64,000 nt of DNA from Spirilliplanes yamanashiensis (GTDB lineage: Bacteria > Actinomycetota > Actinomycetes > Mycobacteriales > Micromonosporaceae). A program made the position numbers and the translations under genes. The stretch is from positions 81,176-145,175 of the forward strand of contig NZ_BOOY01000020.1 of NCBI RefSeq assembly GCF_016863475.1, read 5' to 3'. Each line of letters opens with the position of its first letter. Positions within the stretch are counted from its first letter, which is position 1. The notes under the pieces were generated by a model, which had not been told where the DNA came from, ran no database searches, and worked only from the letters and a program-made list of their open reading frames with translations. This document shows positions 7,468-22,430 of this stretch, piece after piece.

Positions 7468-8544
7468 GTGACCAGCGACATCTCGCCGCTCGACACGGCC
7501 GGCCTGCGCCAGCGTGTCGACCGCGCGCTCGCCGACTTCCTCGCCCGCCGGCGCGCCGACCTGGCCGCGATCGACCCCGCCCTCGGCCCGGTCGCCGACG
7601 CCGTGGACGCGTTCGTGCTGGGCGGCGGCAAGCGGCTGCGGCCCGCGTTCGCCTACTGGGGCTACCGCGCGGCCGGCGGCCCCGACGGCGACGCGGTGGT
7701 GGCGGCGGTGGCGGCGCTGGAGCTGGTGCAGGCCAGCGCCCTGATCCACGACGACCTGATGGACCGCTCCGACACCCGGCGCGGCGAACCCGCCGTGCAC
7801 CGCCGCTTCGAGGCCCTGCACGGCAAGGCCGGCTGGCAGGGCGACGCGGCCGCGTTCGGCGACAGCGCCGCCATCCTGCTCGGCGACCTGACCCTCGTCT
7901 GGTCGGACGAGCTGCTGCACACCGCCGGCGTCGACCCGGCCGCCCTGGCCCGCGCCCGCCCCGTGTTCGACGCGATGCGCACCGAGGTCACCGTCGGCCA
8001 GTACCTGGACGTGCTCACCCAGGCCACCGGCGAGATGTCCGTCGAGCGGGCCGGCAAGGTGGCCCGCTACAAGTCGGCCAAGTACACGGTGGAGCGGCCG
8101 CTGCTGCTGGGCGCCGCCCTGGCCGGGGCGCCGGCGGCGCTGAGCGCGGCGTACAGCGCCTTCGGGCTGCCGCTGGGCGAGGCGTTCCAGCTCCGCGACG
8201 ACGTCCTCGGCGTCTTCGGCGACCCGGCCGTCACGGGCAAGCCGGCGGGAGACGACCTGCGCGAGGGCAAGCGCACCTACCTGGTCGCCGCGGCCTGCGC
8301 CACCGCGCCCGAGGCGGACCGCACGGAACTGCTGTCCCGCCTCGGCGACCCGGCCCTGGACGCCGCGGGCGTCGACCGGCTCCGCACGATCATCGAGTCC
8401 TCGGGCGCCCTGCGCCGCACCGAGGAGCGCATCGCCGAACTCACCGCCGAGGCGGCAGCGGCCCTGACCGCCGCCGACGTCGACCCGGACGCCGCGGCGG
8501 TCCTACGCCGCCTCGCCGACGCGGCCACCCGCCGCACCGTCTGA
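7468..8544 (+). CDS. crtE: Polyprenyl (geranylgeranyl) diphosphate synthase
   Basis: A 358-residue trans-isoprenyl diphosphate synthase. The first Asp-rich motif is DDLMD (residues 95-99) within [15 protein letters not shown], the second is [11 protein letters not shown] (from residue 243), and GGGKRLRP is the IPP-binding block. It condenses IPP with allylic diphosphates, most probably to GGPP for phytoene. It corresponds in position to M. tuberculosis idsA2 (Rv2173), next to a MetF-like gene. It faces the lycopene cyclase operon, so both carotenoid blocks share this locus. Product chain length is inferred from context; the gene could also serve other C20 metabolism. Confidence 0.88.
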   Translation: MTSDISPLDTAGLRQRVDRALADFLARRRADLAAIDPALGPVADAVDAFVLGGGKRLRPAFAYWGYRAAGGPDGDAVVAAVAALELVQASALIHDDLMDRSDTRRGEPAVHRRFEALHGKAGWQGDAAAFGDSAAILLGDLTLVWSDELLHTAGVDPAALARARPVFDAMRTEVTVGQYLDVLTQATGEMSVERAGKVARYKSAKYTVERPLLLGAALAGAPAALSAAYSAFGLPLGEAFQLRDDVLGVFGDPAVTGKPAGDDLREGKRTYLVAAACATAPEADRTELLSRLGDPALDAAGVDRLRTIIESSGALRRTEERIAELTAEAAAALTAADVDPDAAAVLRRLADAATRRTV

Positions 8545-8593
8545 CGTCAACCCGGCCGGCCACCAGCCGGCGAGTCGGAGAGCGACCGACCGA

Positions 8594-8667
8594 GGTTCCG
8601 GGGGCGGGGTGGCCCACGGAGGGATCAAGCCTGACCGCCCGGAGTGGGCCACCCCGCCCCCGGAACC
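8594..8667 (+). repeat. Long stem-loop element, copy 1 (24-bp stem, 26-nt loop)
   Basis: Arms 8594-8617 and 8644-8667 are exact complements over 24 bp. The loop (8618-8643) contains a 24-nt block, 8620-8643, beginning AGGGATCAAGCC and ending CGCCCGGA, that recurs exactly as the loop of copy 2 at 63504-63575 in inverted orientation. The stems differ between copies mainly at paired positions. It sits between the convergent crtE and crtYd genes, 50 bp after the crtE stop. There is no T-tail, so it is not a standard terminator. It may be a REP-like dispersed repeat or a conserved RNA structure. Confidence 0.85.
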
Positions 8668-8715
8668 GACCAAGCGCAACCCGAGGGCAGGATCGGCCTC
8701 ACCGGCCCGACGCTG

Positions 8716-9078
8716 TCAGGAGCGGGTGCGGTCGCGCAGGCGTTCGAGCAGGCGGCTGCCCTCGCCCGCGGCCGGGGTGCGCTGCACGCCGCGGCGGCCG
8801 TGCCAGACCCACAGCGACAGGGTGAACAGCACCAGCGCGAAGCCGAAGAACAGGTCCTCGACCGGGGCGAACACGATGCGCAGGCCCAGGATCGCGGCCG
8901 GGTCGTACAGGACGATGCCGCGGCCGGTGAGGATGCCGTTGGAGATGAGCTGGAACAGGATGATGATCGGGTACGTCGCCCAGAACACGGCGCGGGTCAG
9001 CAGCCGGGTGCGCAGCACGAACAGGTCGACGACCGCGGCGACGGCCACGCCGAGCAGCGCGGCGGCGGTGTAGCTCAC
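8716..9078 (-). CDS. crtYd: Lycopene cyclase domain protein, C-terminal-type subunit (CrtYd)
   Basis: A 120-residue three-helix membrane protein with the lycopene cyclase domain: an aromatic-rich helix ending WATYPIIILFQL, the conserved GRGIVLYDPAAILGLRI loop and the acidic PVEDLFFGFALVLF motif. In Gram-positive bacteria CrtYc and CrtYd act as a heterodimer that closes beta-ionone rings on lycopene. Its ATG overlaps the crtYc stop by four bases (9075-9078), so the subunits are co-translated. The opposite strand downstream carries the long stem-loop and crtE. Whether one or both ends are cyclised is unknown; with CruF present, monocyclisation is likely (inference). Confidence 0.88.
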   Translation of the reverse strand: MSYTAAALLGVAVAAVVDLFVLRTRLLTRAVFWATYPIIILFQLISNGILTGRGIVLYDPAAILGLRIVFAPVEDLFFGFALVLFTLSLWVWHGRRGVQRTPAAGEGSRLLERLRDRTRS

Positions 9079-9401
9079 TCGTCACCCGCCGGGCGGCGCA
9101 GGACGGCGCGGACGGCCTCGAAGCCGAGGATCGCGCACACCGGCACGACGACGAAGAACAGCACCTCGTCGACGGGCAGGCCGCCGGGCAGGACCAGCCC
9201 GGTGGTCTGGGCGGGGTCGAACGTCCAGTGCCCGGCGGCGATGGCGGCCAGGTCCCAGACGGCGAACACGACGACCACCGGCAGCACCGTGAGGGCGAGG
9301 CGGCGCCACCGGCGCAGCACGTTGACGCGCAGCACCGGTTCGAGCCAGCAGGCCGCCGCGAAGCAGAAGGCCAGGACCGCCAAGTAGGAGAGGTGTCCCA
9401 T
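9075..9401 (-). CDS. crtYc: Lycopene cyclase domain protein, N-terminal-type subunit (CrtYc)
   Basis: A 108-residue partner of CrtYd with three hydrophobic helices. Family blocks are WTFDPAQTTGLVLPGGLPVD and the acidic DEVLFFVVVPVCAILGFEAV, which parallels PVEDLFF in the partner. The two proteins look like the repeated halves of the fused CrtY of fungi and archaea. The ATG at 9401 follows the regulator's stop by nine bases, so regulator, crtYc and crtYd form one short operon. Membrane location and heterodimer formation are family knowledge. Confidence 0.88.
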   Translation of the reverse strand: MGHLSYLAVLAFCFAAACWLEPVLRVNVLRRWRRLALTVLPVVVVFAVWDLAAIAAGHWTFDPAQTTGLVLPGGLPVDEVLFFVVVPVCAILGFEAVRAVLRRPAGDE

Positions 9402-9410
9402 CCGCGGCGG

Positions 9411-9782
9411 TCAGAACCCGAGCGCCTGGGCGCGCCGCTTGACCTCGCGGGCGCGGTCGCCGCCGAGCGCTGCGGCGGGGGTCCCGCCGAGCGTTTCGTC
9501 CGGTTCGTACAGCCACCGGAGGGCCTCTTCGTCGTTGTACCCGGCGTCGTGGAGCAACGTGAGGACGCCGGGGAGGTGCTTGAGCACGGTGTCGTTGGTC
9601 ACCAGCTCAGCGGGCACCACGCGGATGCCGTCACGACGAGTGGCGAGCAGCGCGCGCTCGCGGATCATCTGGTGGACCTTGGTGATCGGGACGTCCAGCT
9701 TCTCGGCGACGTCCGGCAGCGCGATCCACGCGGCCGGCTCGCCGGCCGGACGCAGTTCGCCCACGGGTACGGAATCGGTCAC
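9411..9782 (-). CDS. Rv2175c-like winged-helix DNA-binding regulator
   Basis: A 123-residue protein matching the Rv2175c family: an N-terminal helix-turn-helix (LPDVAEKLDVPITKVHQMIRE, about residues 22-42) and a C-terminal domain with LPGVLTLLHDAGYNDEEAL and ALRWLYEPDETLGG. In M. tuberculosis the orthologue lies beside pknL and is phosphorylated by PknL. Here a PknL-like kinase gene is about 0.9 kb away. Unusually it heads an operon with crtYc and crtYd, so it may autoregulate and control carotenoid cyclisation. That role is inference; the family is well supported. Confidence 0.82.
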   Translation of the reverse strand: MTDSVPVGELRPAGEPAAWIALPDVAEKLDVPITKVHQMIRERALLATRRDGIRVVPAELVTNDTVLKHLPGVLTLLHDAGYNDEEALRWLYEPDETLGGTPAAALGGDRAREVKRRAQALGF

Positions 9783-9860
9783 GGGTCAACCCTGCCATGC
9801 CGTCCCGGCCGCCTACCAGCGGCCCTGACCTGCCCCCAACGAATCCGAGAGGTGTCTTCG

Positions 9861-10514
9861 ATGAGCTTCCTGCGGTCAGCAGGACGGGAGGTGGCCGGCG
9901 CCTGGCGCTCCCTGCGGTACGACATGCGGCAGCGGCCGGGCCAGGCGGACTCCCCCGCCGACGGCTACCCGGACGTCACCTCGGCCGGCCTGAGCACGTT
10001 CGGCGGCGGGGTCGCGGACGAGGAGTACGGCCCCCGGCCGCGCCGGCTCGTCGCGGCGTCGGCGTTCGCGATGCTGGCCCTGACCGGCGCGGCCGGCAGC
10101 TACCTGGCCGTGGTGAACGGCCTGGGCGAGCTGGCCGCCGGCCGGGCCGCGCAGGCGCACGCCCCGGAGCCGCTGCCGCTGATGGCGGAGCCGTCGGCGC
10201 TGCCGCCGAGCCGGCCGGCCGCCCGGGTGCCCGCCCGCCGGACCACCGCGCCCGTGGCCGCGGAGCGCCCGGCGCAGCGCGAGGAGGCCCCGCGCCCCGG
10301 CCGGACGACCGCGCGTCCCGCGCTGACGCTGGCGCCGCCGGTGCCGACGCCGTGCCGGTGCACGTACCCGCCGGTGCCGACGCCCGCGTCGGAGTCGCCG
10401 TCGCCGTCGGAGTCGCTGTCGCCCAGCCCGTCGCCGACCCCGGACGCGACGGAGAGCGCCACCCCGTCGGCGAGCGAGACTCCTCGCGACCCGCGGGAGT
10501 CGAAGGGTTACTGA
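9861..10514 (+). CDS. Single-pass membrane protein with Pro/Ser/Thr-rich tail
   Basis: A 217-residue protein of unknown function. The cytoplasmic N-terminus (about 60 residues) is followed by one hydrophobic segment (AASAFAMLALTGAAGSYLAV, about 67-90). The rest is a low-complexity Pro/Ala/Arg, then Ser/Pro/Thr/Glu-rich extracellular-type tail with a CRCTYPP motif and SPSPSES repeats. ATG at 9861 has a GAGAGG ribosome site nine bases upstream. It lies between the Rv2175c-like regulator and the PASTA kinase and reads in the kinase's direction, but a strong hairpin (10528-10554) separates it from the kinase. The Ser/Thr-rich tail could be a glycosylated stalk; this is speculation. Confidence 0.7.
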   Translation: MSFLRSAGREVAGAWRSLRYDMRQRPGQADSPADGYPDVTSAGLSTFGGGVADEEYGPRPRRLVAASAFAMLALTGAAGSYLAVVNGLGELAAGRAAQAHAPEPLPLMAEPSALPPSRPAARVPARRTTAPVAAERPAQREEAPRPGRTTARPALTLAPPVPTPCRCTYPPVPTPASESPSPSESLSPSPSPTPDATESATPSASETPRDPRESKGY

Positions 10515-10527
10515 CGGTCGAATGTGC

Positions 10528-10554
10528 CCGGCGCCACCGCCCGTGGCGCCGGGT
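10528..10554 (+). terminator. Hairpin terminator after the membrane protein gene
   Basis: An 11-bp perfect stem CCCGGCGCCAC/GTGGCGCCGGG with loop CGCCC, 14 bases after the stop at 10514. No T-run follows, as is common in high-GC actinomycetes. It insulates the downstream kinase gene, which has its own -10 (10626-10631). Confidence 0.6.
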
Positions 10555-10625
10555 ATGACCCGAACGGTCCGTACCCGAGCCGTGAACGCTGTGGCATCCT
10601 GAGCTGTCGCCGACCCGAGGACTAA

Positions 10626-10631
10626 TAGACT
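10626..10631 (+). promoter_or_regulatory. -10 box of the PASTA kinase gene
   Basis: TAGACT (overlapping TAATAG) ends eight bases before the ATG at 10640; no ribosome site precedes that ATG. This suggests a very short or absent leader. Confidence 0.45.
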
Positions 10632-10639
10632 TCACGCCG

Positions 10640-12604
10640 ATGGACACGACTGTTGCCGACCCGCTGCTGGGCGCCCTCATCGATGGGCGCTACCGCGTGC
10701 GTGGGCGCGTGGCCCGCGGCGGCATGGCCACGGTCTACACCGCGCTCGACGAACGCCTCGAACGCACCGTCGCGCTGAAGATCATCCACGCGAACCAGGC
10801 GACGAACGTGCACTTCCTCGACCGGTTCGCCGACGAGGCCAAGACCATCGCCCGGCTCACCCACCCGAACGTGGTCGCCGTCTACGACACCGGCATCCAC
10901 GAGGGCCTGCCCTACCTGGTGATGGAGTACGTGCAGGGCCGCACCCTGCGCGAGCTGCTCAGCCAGCGGCGCCGGTTCCAGCCCGTCGAGGCCCTGGCGA
11001 TCCTCGACCAGATGCTCGCCGCGATCGCCGCCGCGCACCGCGCCGGCCTGGTGCACCGCGACGTCAAGCCGGAGAACGTGCTGGTCGCCCAGGCGCCCAG
11101 CGGCGGCCCCGGCAACCTGCAGGACTCCGTCGTCAAGGTCGCCGACTTCGGCCTGGCCCGCGCCGTCGAGGCCAGCACGGACGGCGGCACCGGCCAGCTC
11201 ATGGCGACCGTCGCGTACGTGGCGCCCGAGCTGGTCACCGACGGGCACTCCGACGCCCGCACCGACGTCTACTCGGCCGGCATCGTCCTGTTCGAGATGC
11301 TCACCGGCCGGGTGCCGTTCGACGGCGACCAGCCGGTCGAGGTGGCCTGGCAGCACGTCGACAACGACGTGCCGAAGCCCAGCTCGATCGTCCCCGGCCT
11401 GCCGCCGGTGCTGGACGAGCTGGTCGCCCGCGCCACCCGGCGCGATCCGGGCGCCCGCCCCACCGACGCGGGCGCGCTGCTCGGCGAGGTGCAGGTGGTC
11501 CGCGACGACCTCGGCGCCGCCAACGTGGAGACCGCCGTCTACCGGCAGGTCGGCCGCCCGGCCGCCGCCGACCAGACCGCCGTCGTGCCGGCCGTGCCCG
11601 CCGACGCCACCCGCGCGCTCGACCCGGCCCGCCCGGGCTGGGCCCGGCTGCCCGGCCAGCCCGACCGCGCCCGCACCGGCCCCGGCCGGCGGCGCCACGG
11701 CGGCACCGCCGGCCTGGACGAGACCCCGGCCGACAACCGGATGCGGATCATCGCGCTGGTCGCGGCCGCCCTCGCGGTGCTCGTCGTGGCCGTCGGCGCC
11801 TGGTACCTGGGCGTCGGCCGCTACACCGACGCGCCGCGCCTGGTGAACCTGACCAAGGCGGAGGCCGAGCAGCAGGCGCAGACCGCGGGCGTGGTGTTCG
11901 CCTACGGCGAGCCGCAGTACAGCGACACCGTGCCCGTCGACGTCGTGCTCAGCCAGGACCCGCCGCCCGACGAGCGCATGCTCGACGGCGACACGGTCAC
12001 CCTCGTGCTCAGCCTCGGCGCCGAGCGCCACGCCGTGCCCGACCTGGCCGGCCTCGACCTCGACGCGGCCAAGGCGCAGCTCGAGGTCGAGAAGCTGGTG
12101 CTGAAGAAGGGCGGCGAGAAGTTCAGCGACAGCGTCGCCAAGGGTTCGATCATCTCGTTCAAGCCGGAGGCCGGCACCGAGCTGAAGTCCGGCGAGACCG
12201 TCACCGTCGTGGTCAGCAAGGGCCGCGCGCCGATCACCGTGCCGAACTTCGTCGGCAAGAACATCAACGACGCCCGCAACGAGGCCGGCCAGCTGGGGCT
12301 CACCGCCGCCGAGATCTACAAGGACAGCGACCAGCCCGCCGGGCAGGTCATCGGGCAGAGCCTGAAGGAGGGCTCCAGCGCGGAGAAGGGCGCCGAGGTC
12401 AAGCTCGAGGTCAGCAAGGGCCCGCCGCAGCTGGTCGTGCCGCGGGTGCTGGGCGCGCCGTGCCAGCAGGCGAAGGGCCAGCTGGAGGGCATGGGCCTGC
12501 GGGTGCGCGTCGACTTCAACCCGAACGGCACCGTGCAGGGCCAGCAGCCGGGCGAGAACACCCCGGTGGCGCCGCAGACCGAGGTCGCGATCCAGTGCTT
12601 CTGA
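10640..12604 (+). CDS. PknL-like serine/threonine protein kinase with four PASTA repeats
   Basis: A 654-residue transmembrane kinase. Kinase landmarks: Gly-rich loop GRVARGGMATVY (residues 22-33), Lys47 in VALKII, HRDVKPEN from residue 139, DFG at 169-171 and VAPEL in the P+1 region. One membrane helix follows at about 370-392, then four PASTA domains (about 395-654) facing outside, which in this family bind peptidoglycan or muropeptides and localise the kinase. The gene order (Rv2175c-like regulator nearby) marks it as the PknL counterpart, although PknL of M. tuberculosis itself lacks PASTA repeats. Endonuclease IV overlaps its 3' end by ten bases. Confidence 0.92.
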   Translation: MDTTVADPLLGALIDGRYRVRGRVARGGMATVYTALDERLERTVALKIIHANQATNVHFLDRFADEAKTIARLTHPNVVAVYDTGIHEGLPYLVMEYVQGRTLRELLSQRRRFQPVEALAILDQMLAAIAAAHRAGLVHRDVKPENVLVAQAPSGGPGNLQDSVVKVADFGLARAVEASTDGGTGQLMATVAYVAPELVTDGHSDARTDVYSAGIVLFEMLTGRVPFDGDQPVEVAWQHVDNDVPKPSSIVPGLPPVLDELVARATRRDPGARPTDAGALLGEVQVVRDDLGAANVETAVYRQVGRPAAADQTAVVPAVPADATRALDPARPGWARLPGQPDRARTGPGRRRHGGTAGLDETPADNRMRIIALVAAALAVLVVAVGAWYLGVGRYTDAPRLVNLTKAEAEQQAQTAGVVFAYGEPQYSDTVPVDVVLSQDPPPDERMLDGDTVTLVLSLGAERHAVPDLAGLDLDAAKAQLEVEKLVLKKGGEKFSDSVAKGSIISFKPEAGTELKSGETVTVVVSKGRAPITVPNFVGKNINDARNEAGQLGLTAAEIYKDSDQPAGQVIGQSLKEGSSAEKGAEVKLEVSKGPPQLVVPRVLGAPCQQAKGQLEGMGLRVRVDFNPNGTVQGQQPGENTPVAPQTEVAIQCF

Positions 12605-13464
12605 CCCGCCCGGTCGGCTCGCACACCAGGACGTCCGGCGGGCTCGCGAAGGCGGGGCTGCCGTACGCCGACGCCGCGGGCGCCGAGGTCGTGCAGATCT
12701 ACGTGTCGAACTCGCGCGGCTGGGCGCTGCCGCCCGGCGACCCGCAGCAGGACGCCCTGTTCCGCGACGGGCTCGCCGAGCGCGGCGTCCCGTCGTACAT
12801 CCACGCCTCGCTGCTGGTGAACCTGGGCTCGCCGACGTCGCTGACGGTGGAGAAGTCGGTGCAGACGCTGGAGCACGCGCTGCGCCGCGGCCGGGCCATC
12901 GGCGCCACCGCGGTGGTGTTCCACGCGGGCAGCGCCGTCGACCCGGCCCACGACGACAAGGCGCTGCACCAGGTCCGCGAGGCGCTGCTGCCGCTGCTCG
13001 ACACCGCGTTCGCGGAGGGCCTGCCGCGGCTGCTGGTCGAGCCGAGCGCGGGCGGCGGGCGCAGCCTGGCGTCGACGATGCAGGACCTCGGCCCGTACCT
13101 GGACGCGGTGGAGCGCCACCCCTGGCTGGGGGTCTGCTTCGACACCTGCCACGCGTGGGCGGCCGGGCACGACCTGGCGGCGCCCGGCGGCATGGCGGCC
13201 ACCCTGGACGCCCTGGTCGCCACGGTCGGTCCGGGCCGGCTGCAGCTGGTGCACGCCAACGACTCGAAGGACCCGTGCGGCTCCACCCGCGACCGGCACG
13301 AGACGATCGGCAAGGGCACGATCGGCACGGCCGCGTTCGCCGAGCTGATGCGGCACCCCGCCACCGCGGGCATCCCGGTGGTCGTGGAGACCCCCAGCGA
13401 CGACGCCGCCACCGGCCATGCGACGGACATCACCCTCCTGAAGGACCTGCGCGCCGCCGGCTGA
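12595..13464 (+). CDS. nfo: Endonuclease IV (AP endonuclease)
   Basis: A 289-residue TIM-barrel apurinic/apyrimidinic endonuclease. Zinc-ligand blocks are visible: VVFHAGS, LLVEPSAGGG, GVCFDTCHAWAAGHD, LVHANDSKDPCGS, then DRHETIGKGTIG and VVETPSDD. It cleaves the backbone 5' to abasic sites during base excision repair. GTG at 12595 is inside the last codons of the kinase (ten-base overlap), which implies translational coupling; the next in-frame starts would remove the family N-terminus (RPVGSHTRTSGGL). Its coupling to the PASTA kinase is simple gene packing as far as can be seen. Confidence 0.92.
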   Translation: MLLTRPVGSHTRTSGGLAKAGLPYADAAGAEVVQIYVSNSRGWALPPGDPQQDALFRDGLAERGVPSYIHASLLVNLGSPTSLTVEKSVQTLEHALRRGRAIGATAVVFHAGSAVDPAHDDKALHQVREALLPLLDTAFAEGLPRLLVEPSAGGGRSLASTMQDLGPYLDAVERHPWLGVCFDTCHAWAAGHDLAAPGGMAATLDALVATVGPGRLQLVHANDSKDPCGSTRDRHETIGKGTIGTAAFAELMRHPATAGIPVVVETPSDDAATGHATDITLLKDLRAAG

Positions 13465-13524
13465 CGTCGAGGCGGCGCGGCCGGCTCCGTCCACGCGGTG
13501 ACACCTGACCCGACAGGAGACGCC

Positions 13525-13569
13525 ATGCCCGCTACCTGCGCCCGCGCCACCGGTGCGGGGGCGACGTGA
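13525..13569 (+). CDS. 14-residue leader ORF before the 191-residue hypothetical gene
   Basis: ATG at 13525 has a good ribosome site (CAGGAGA, five bases upstream). It encodes MPATCARATGAGAT and stops at TGA 13567-13569, which overlaps the GTG start of the next gene (13566) as ACGTGA. The downstream gene has no ribosome site of its own, so this tiny frame may deliver ribosomes to it by re-initiation. It could also simply be a chance frame. Confidence 0.4.
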   Translation: MPATCARATGAGAT

Positions 13570-14137
13570 GGCCGGACGACCTGCACGACGACGAGAACTG
13601 GACGGGCGGGTTCTACGAGCTGTCCCTGACGCTCGAACCCGCCGGCGACGACCTACTCGACCGCGCCGTGCGGGCGCTGTGGCGCGCCGCCGGCGTGGAG
13701 GGCTGCCTTGCCCGGCGGCCGGACGGGACGTTCGCGGCCGTCGAGCCGGGCGCCGCCGCCCTGCACGCGCACGGCCACCTGCGCGGACGGGTCACGCTGC
13801 CCGCCGGTGACCGCGTCGTGTGCGGCGGTTTCGTGTCCCGGTTCGACGGCGCCGACCACCTGGAGCTGTACCTGCCGCTCGGCGCGCTGGCCCGGGTCGA
13901 CCGCCGCATCGGCGGGTTCCCGTTCGACGAGCGCAGCGGCGCCGAGTCGCTCGACTGGCGCGCGCCGATCGACCGCTGGCTGGCCGCGGTGGCCGCCGTG
14001 GTCCACGCGGAGGTGCCGATCCGGCACGGCCTGGTCGGCTTCGAGATCGACGAGGTGGACGACCTCGGCGAGGTGCCGCCGTACACCGCCGTGCTCGTGC
14101 CGTCCGGGGCGGGCCTGGACCACCGCCCCGCGTACGG

Positions 14138-14141
<4 letters not shown>
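13566..14141 (+). CDS. Conserved hypothetical protein
   Basis: A 191-residue soluble protein I do not recognise. It opens ENWTGGFYELSLTLEP, contains alternating strands such as LELYLPLGALARVD and ends PPYTAVLVPSG. No catalytic motif, signal peptide or membrane helix is visible. The acidic, Trp/Phe-containing N-terminal block looks conserved, and codon usage (strong G/C third bases) supports a real gene. GTG at 13566 overlaps the stop of a 14-codon leader ORF that carries the only obvious ribosome site. It ends four bases before the coding sequence end of the convergent histidine kinase (overlap 14138-14141). Confidence 0.65.
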
Positions 14142-16765
<2,624 letters not shown>

Positions 16766-16917
16766 CGCGCCTCGATTCGCCGGCCCGGCCGGTCGTGCCG
16801 CCGGGAGGATGACGGACGCCAGCGACGCTACCGGCGGCCCGCGCGCGGCGGTCCCGGATCGGCCAAACCGCTCCCGACCCGGCGGCCCCGCCCGGGCCCG
16901 GCCCGGCGGCCGCCCGG

Positions 16918-17910
16918 TCAGCCCGGGTTGCGGGCGCTCGCGGTGAGCAGGTCGTGCGGGTACGGCAGCTTCTGGTCGCTGGCCGCGGTGAGCCGCTCGG
17001 CGAGGGCCGGGTCGAGGTCCCAGTCCGTGGCGGCGAGGTTCGCGTCGAGCTGCTCCAGGTTGCGCGCGCCGATGATCGGGGCGGTCACCCCGTCGCGCTG
17101 CAGCAGCCAGTTCAGCGCCACCTGCGCCGGCGGGCGGCCCGCCTCGCCCGCCACCGCGTGCAGCGCGTCGAGGACCGTCCAGGTGCGCTCGGTGGCGTAC
17201 TCGGCCCAGCGCTCCCCCCAGCCCTCGGCCTCGGCGGCGTCGATGCGGGTGCCGGCCGGGGCGGAGGTCATGTCGCGGGTGTACTTGCCGGTCAGCCAGC
17301 CGCCGCGCAGCGGGCTCCACGGCAGCACCCCGAGGCCGTTCTCCCGGGCCAGCGGCAGCAGCTCCCACTCGGTCTCGCGGTCGAGCAGGTTGTACAGCGG
17401 CTGCAGCGACACGAACGGCTCGCGGGCGCAGGCCAGCGCCTGCTGGATGCGCCAGGCCGCCCAGTTGCTGACTCCGATGTGCCGCACCTTGCCGCTGGTC
17501 ACCAGGTCGTCGAGGGTCCGCATGACCTGCGCGACGTCGGTGGCGGCGTCCCAGCCGTGGATCTGGTAGAGGTCGATGTGGTCGGTGCCGAGCCGGCGCA
17601 GGCTGGCCTCGGCCGCGGCGACGACGTGCTTGCGCCCCAGGCCCTCGCGGTTGCCGCCGGGACCCCAGCGCACCTTGGTGGCCACGACCACGTCGTCGCG
17701 GTCGCGGCCGCGCAACCAGCGGCCGAGGATCCGCTCGCTCTCCCCCGCCGAGTACGCGTCGGCGGTGTCGATGAACGTGCCGCCCGCGTCGGCGAAGCGG
17801 TCGAGCAGCTGGAAGCTCAGCTTCTCGTCGGCCTCCCGGCCGAACGTCATGGCGCCGAGGCACAGCTCGCTGACGGCCAGCCCGGACCGGCCCAGGAATC
17901 GGTATCGCAT
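16918..17910 (-). CDS. Aldo/keto reductase
   Basis: A 330-residue NADPH-dependent [18 protein letters not shown] at the N-terminus, the catalytic [14 protein letters not shown] (Asp and Tyr of the tetrad), VVATKVRWG (Lys), DLYQIHGWD (His) and the C-terminal cofactor-binding [14 protein letters not shown] are all present. It reduces aldehydes or ketones; the substrate is unknown. ATG at 17910 is preceded by TAGGGT ending seven bases upstream (17918-17923), indicating a leaderless transcript. The histidine kinase starts about 150 bp downstream on the same strand. Confidence 0.9.
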   Translation of the reverse strand: MRYRFLGRSGLAVSELCLGAMTFGREADEKLSFQLLDRFADAGGTFIDTADAYSAGESERILGRWLRGRDRDDVVVATKVRWGPGGNREGLGRKHVVAAAEASLRRLGTDHIDLYQIHGWDAATDVAQVMRTLDDLVTSGKVRHIGVSNWAAWRIQQALACAREPFVSLQPLYNLLDRETEWELLPLARENGLGVLPWSPLRGGWLTGKYTRDMTSAPAGTRIDAAEAEGWGERWAEYATERTWTVLDALHAVAGEAGRPPAQVALNWLLQRDGVTAPIIGARNLEQLDANLAATDWDLDPALAERLTAASDQKLPYPHDLLTASARNPG

Positions 17911-17917
17911 ACCTGCG

Positions 17918-17923
17918 ACCCTA
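17918..17923 (-). promoter_or_regulatory. Leaderless-type -10 of the aldo/keto reductase gene
   Basis: TAGGGT on the minus strand with exactly seven bases to the ATG at 17910. Confidence 0.45.
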
Positions 17924-17943
17924 CGACCGGCGCGGCCCGTTCC

Positions 17944-18025
17944 TATGATCCACTTCGATGCCGGAATTCCGCACCGATGCCTGGGAGACGCTGCTCGACC
18001 TGTCGCCTGGCGGCCGCCGTGCGGG
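17944..18025 (+). pseudogene. Promoter-like TATGAT plus truncated gene start
   Basis: TATGAT (17944-17949) is followed eight bases later by an ATG (17958) opening a frame that starts [19 protein letters not shown]. After about 22 codons it runs into the 3' end of the convergent threonine aldolase gene, where it becomes an antisense shadow. The opening residues look protein-like, so this may be the surviving 5' end of a gene cut off by rearrangement. The family is not recognised. Confidence 0.3.
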
Positions 18026-22238
<4,213 letters not shown>

Positions 22239-22263
22239 GGGTGTCTCCTCGAACCAACAGTTA

Positions 22264-22274
22264 GGAAACTTTCC
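22264..22274. promoter_or_regulatory. GGAAACTTTCC palindrome upstream of chitinase
   Basis: A perfect odd palindrome, GGAAA-C-TTTCC, preceded by TTA, 26 bp upstream of the chitinase TTG start. It is AT-rich in a very GC-rich context, which favours a protein-binding site. The regulator is not identifiable here. Confidence 0.5.
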
Positions 22275-22417
22275 AGAAGGAAGGCTGAAGAGACCGTAGT
22301 CACATCAATGAACGGGCGTCAAGAAGCAGACCGCGGAATTAACAGCGGCCTTAACTAACAGCTGGTACGGACAACGACCCGCCATCGGTTCACCACGCGC
22401 CGTAGTGATGCGCGGCG

Positions 22418-22423
22418 TAGTCT
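22418..22423 (+). promoter_or_regulatory. Leaderless-type -10 of the glutathione peroxidase gene
   Basis: TAGTCT followed by exactly seven bases and the ATG at 22431. Confidence 0.5.
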
Positions 22424-22430
22424 TCGCGGC

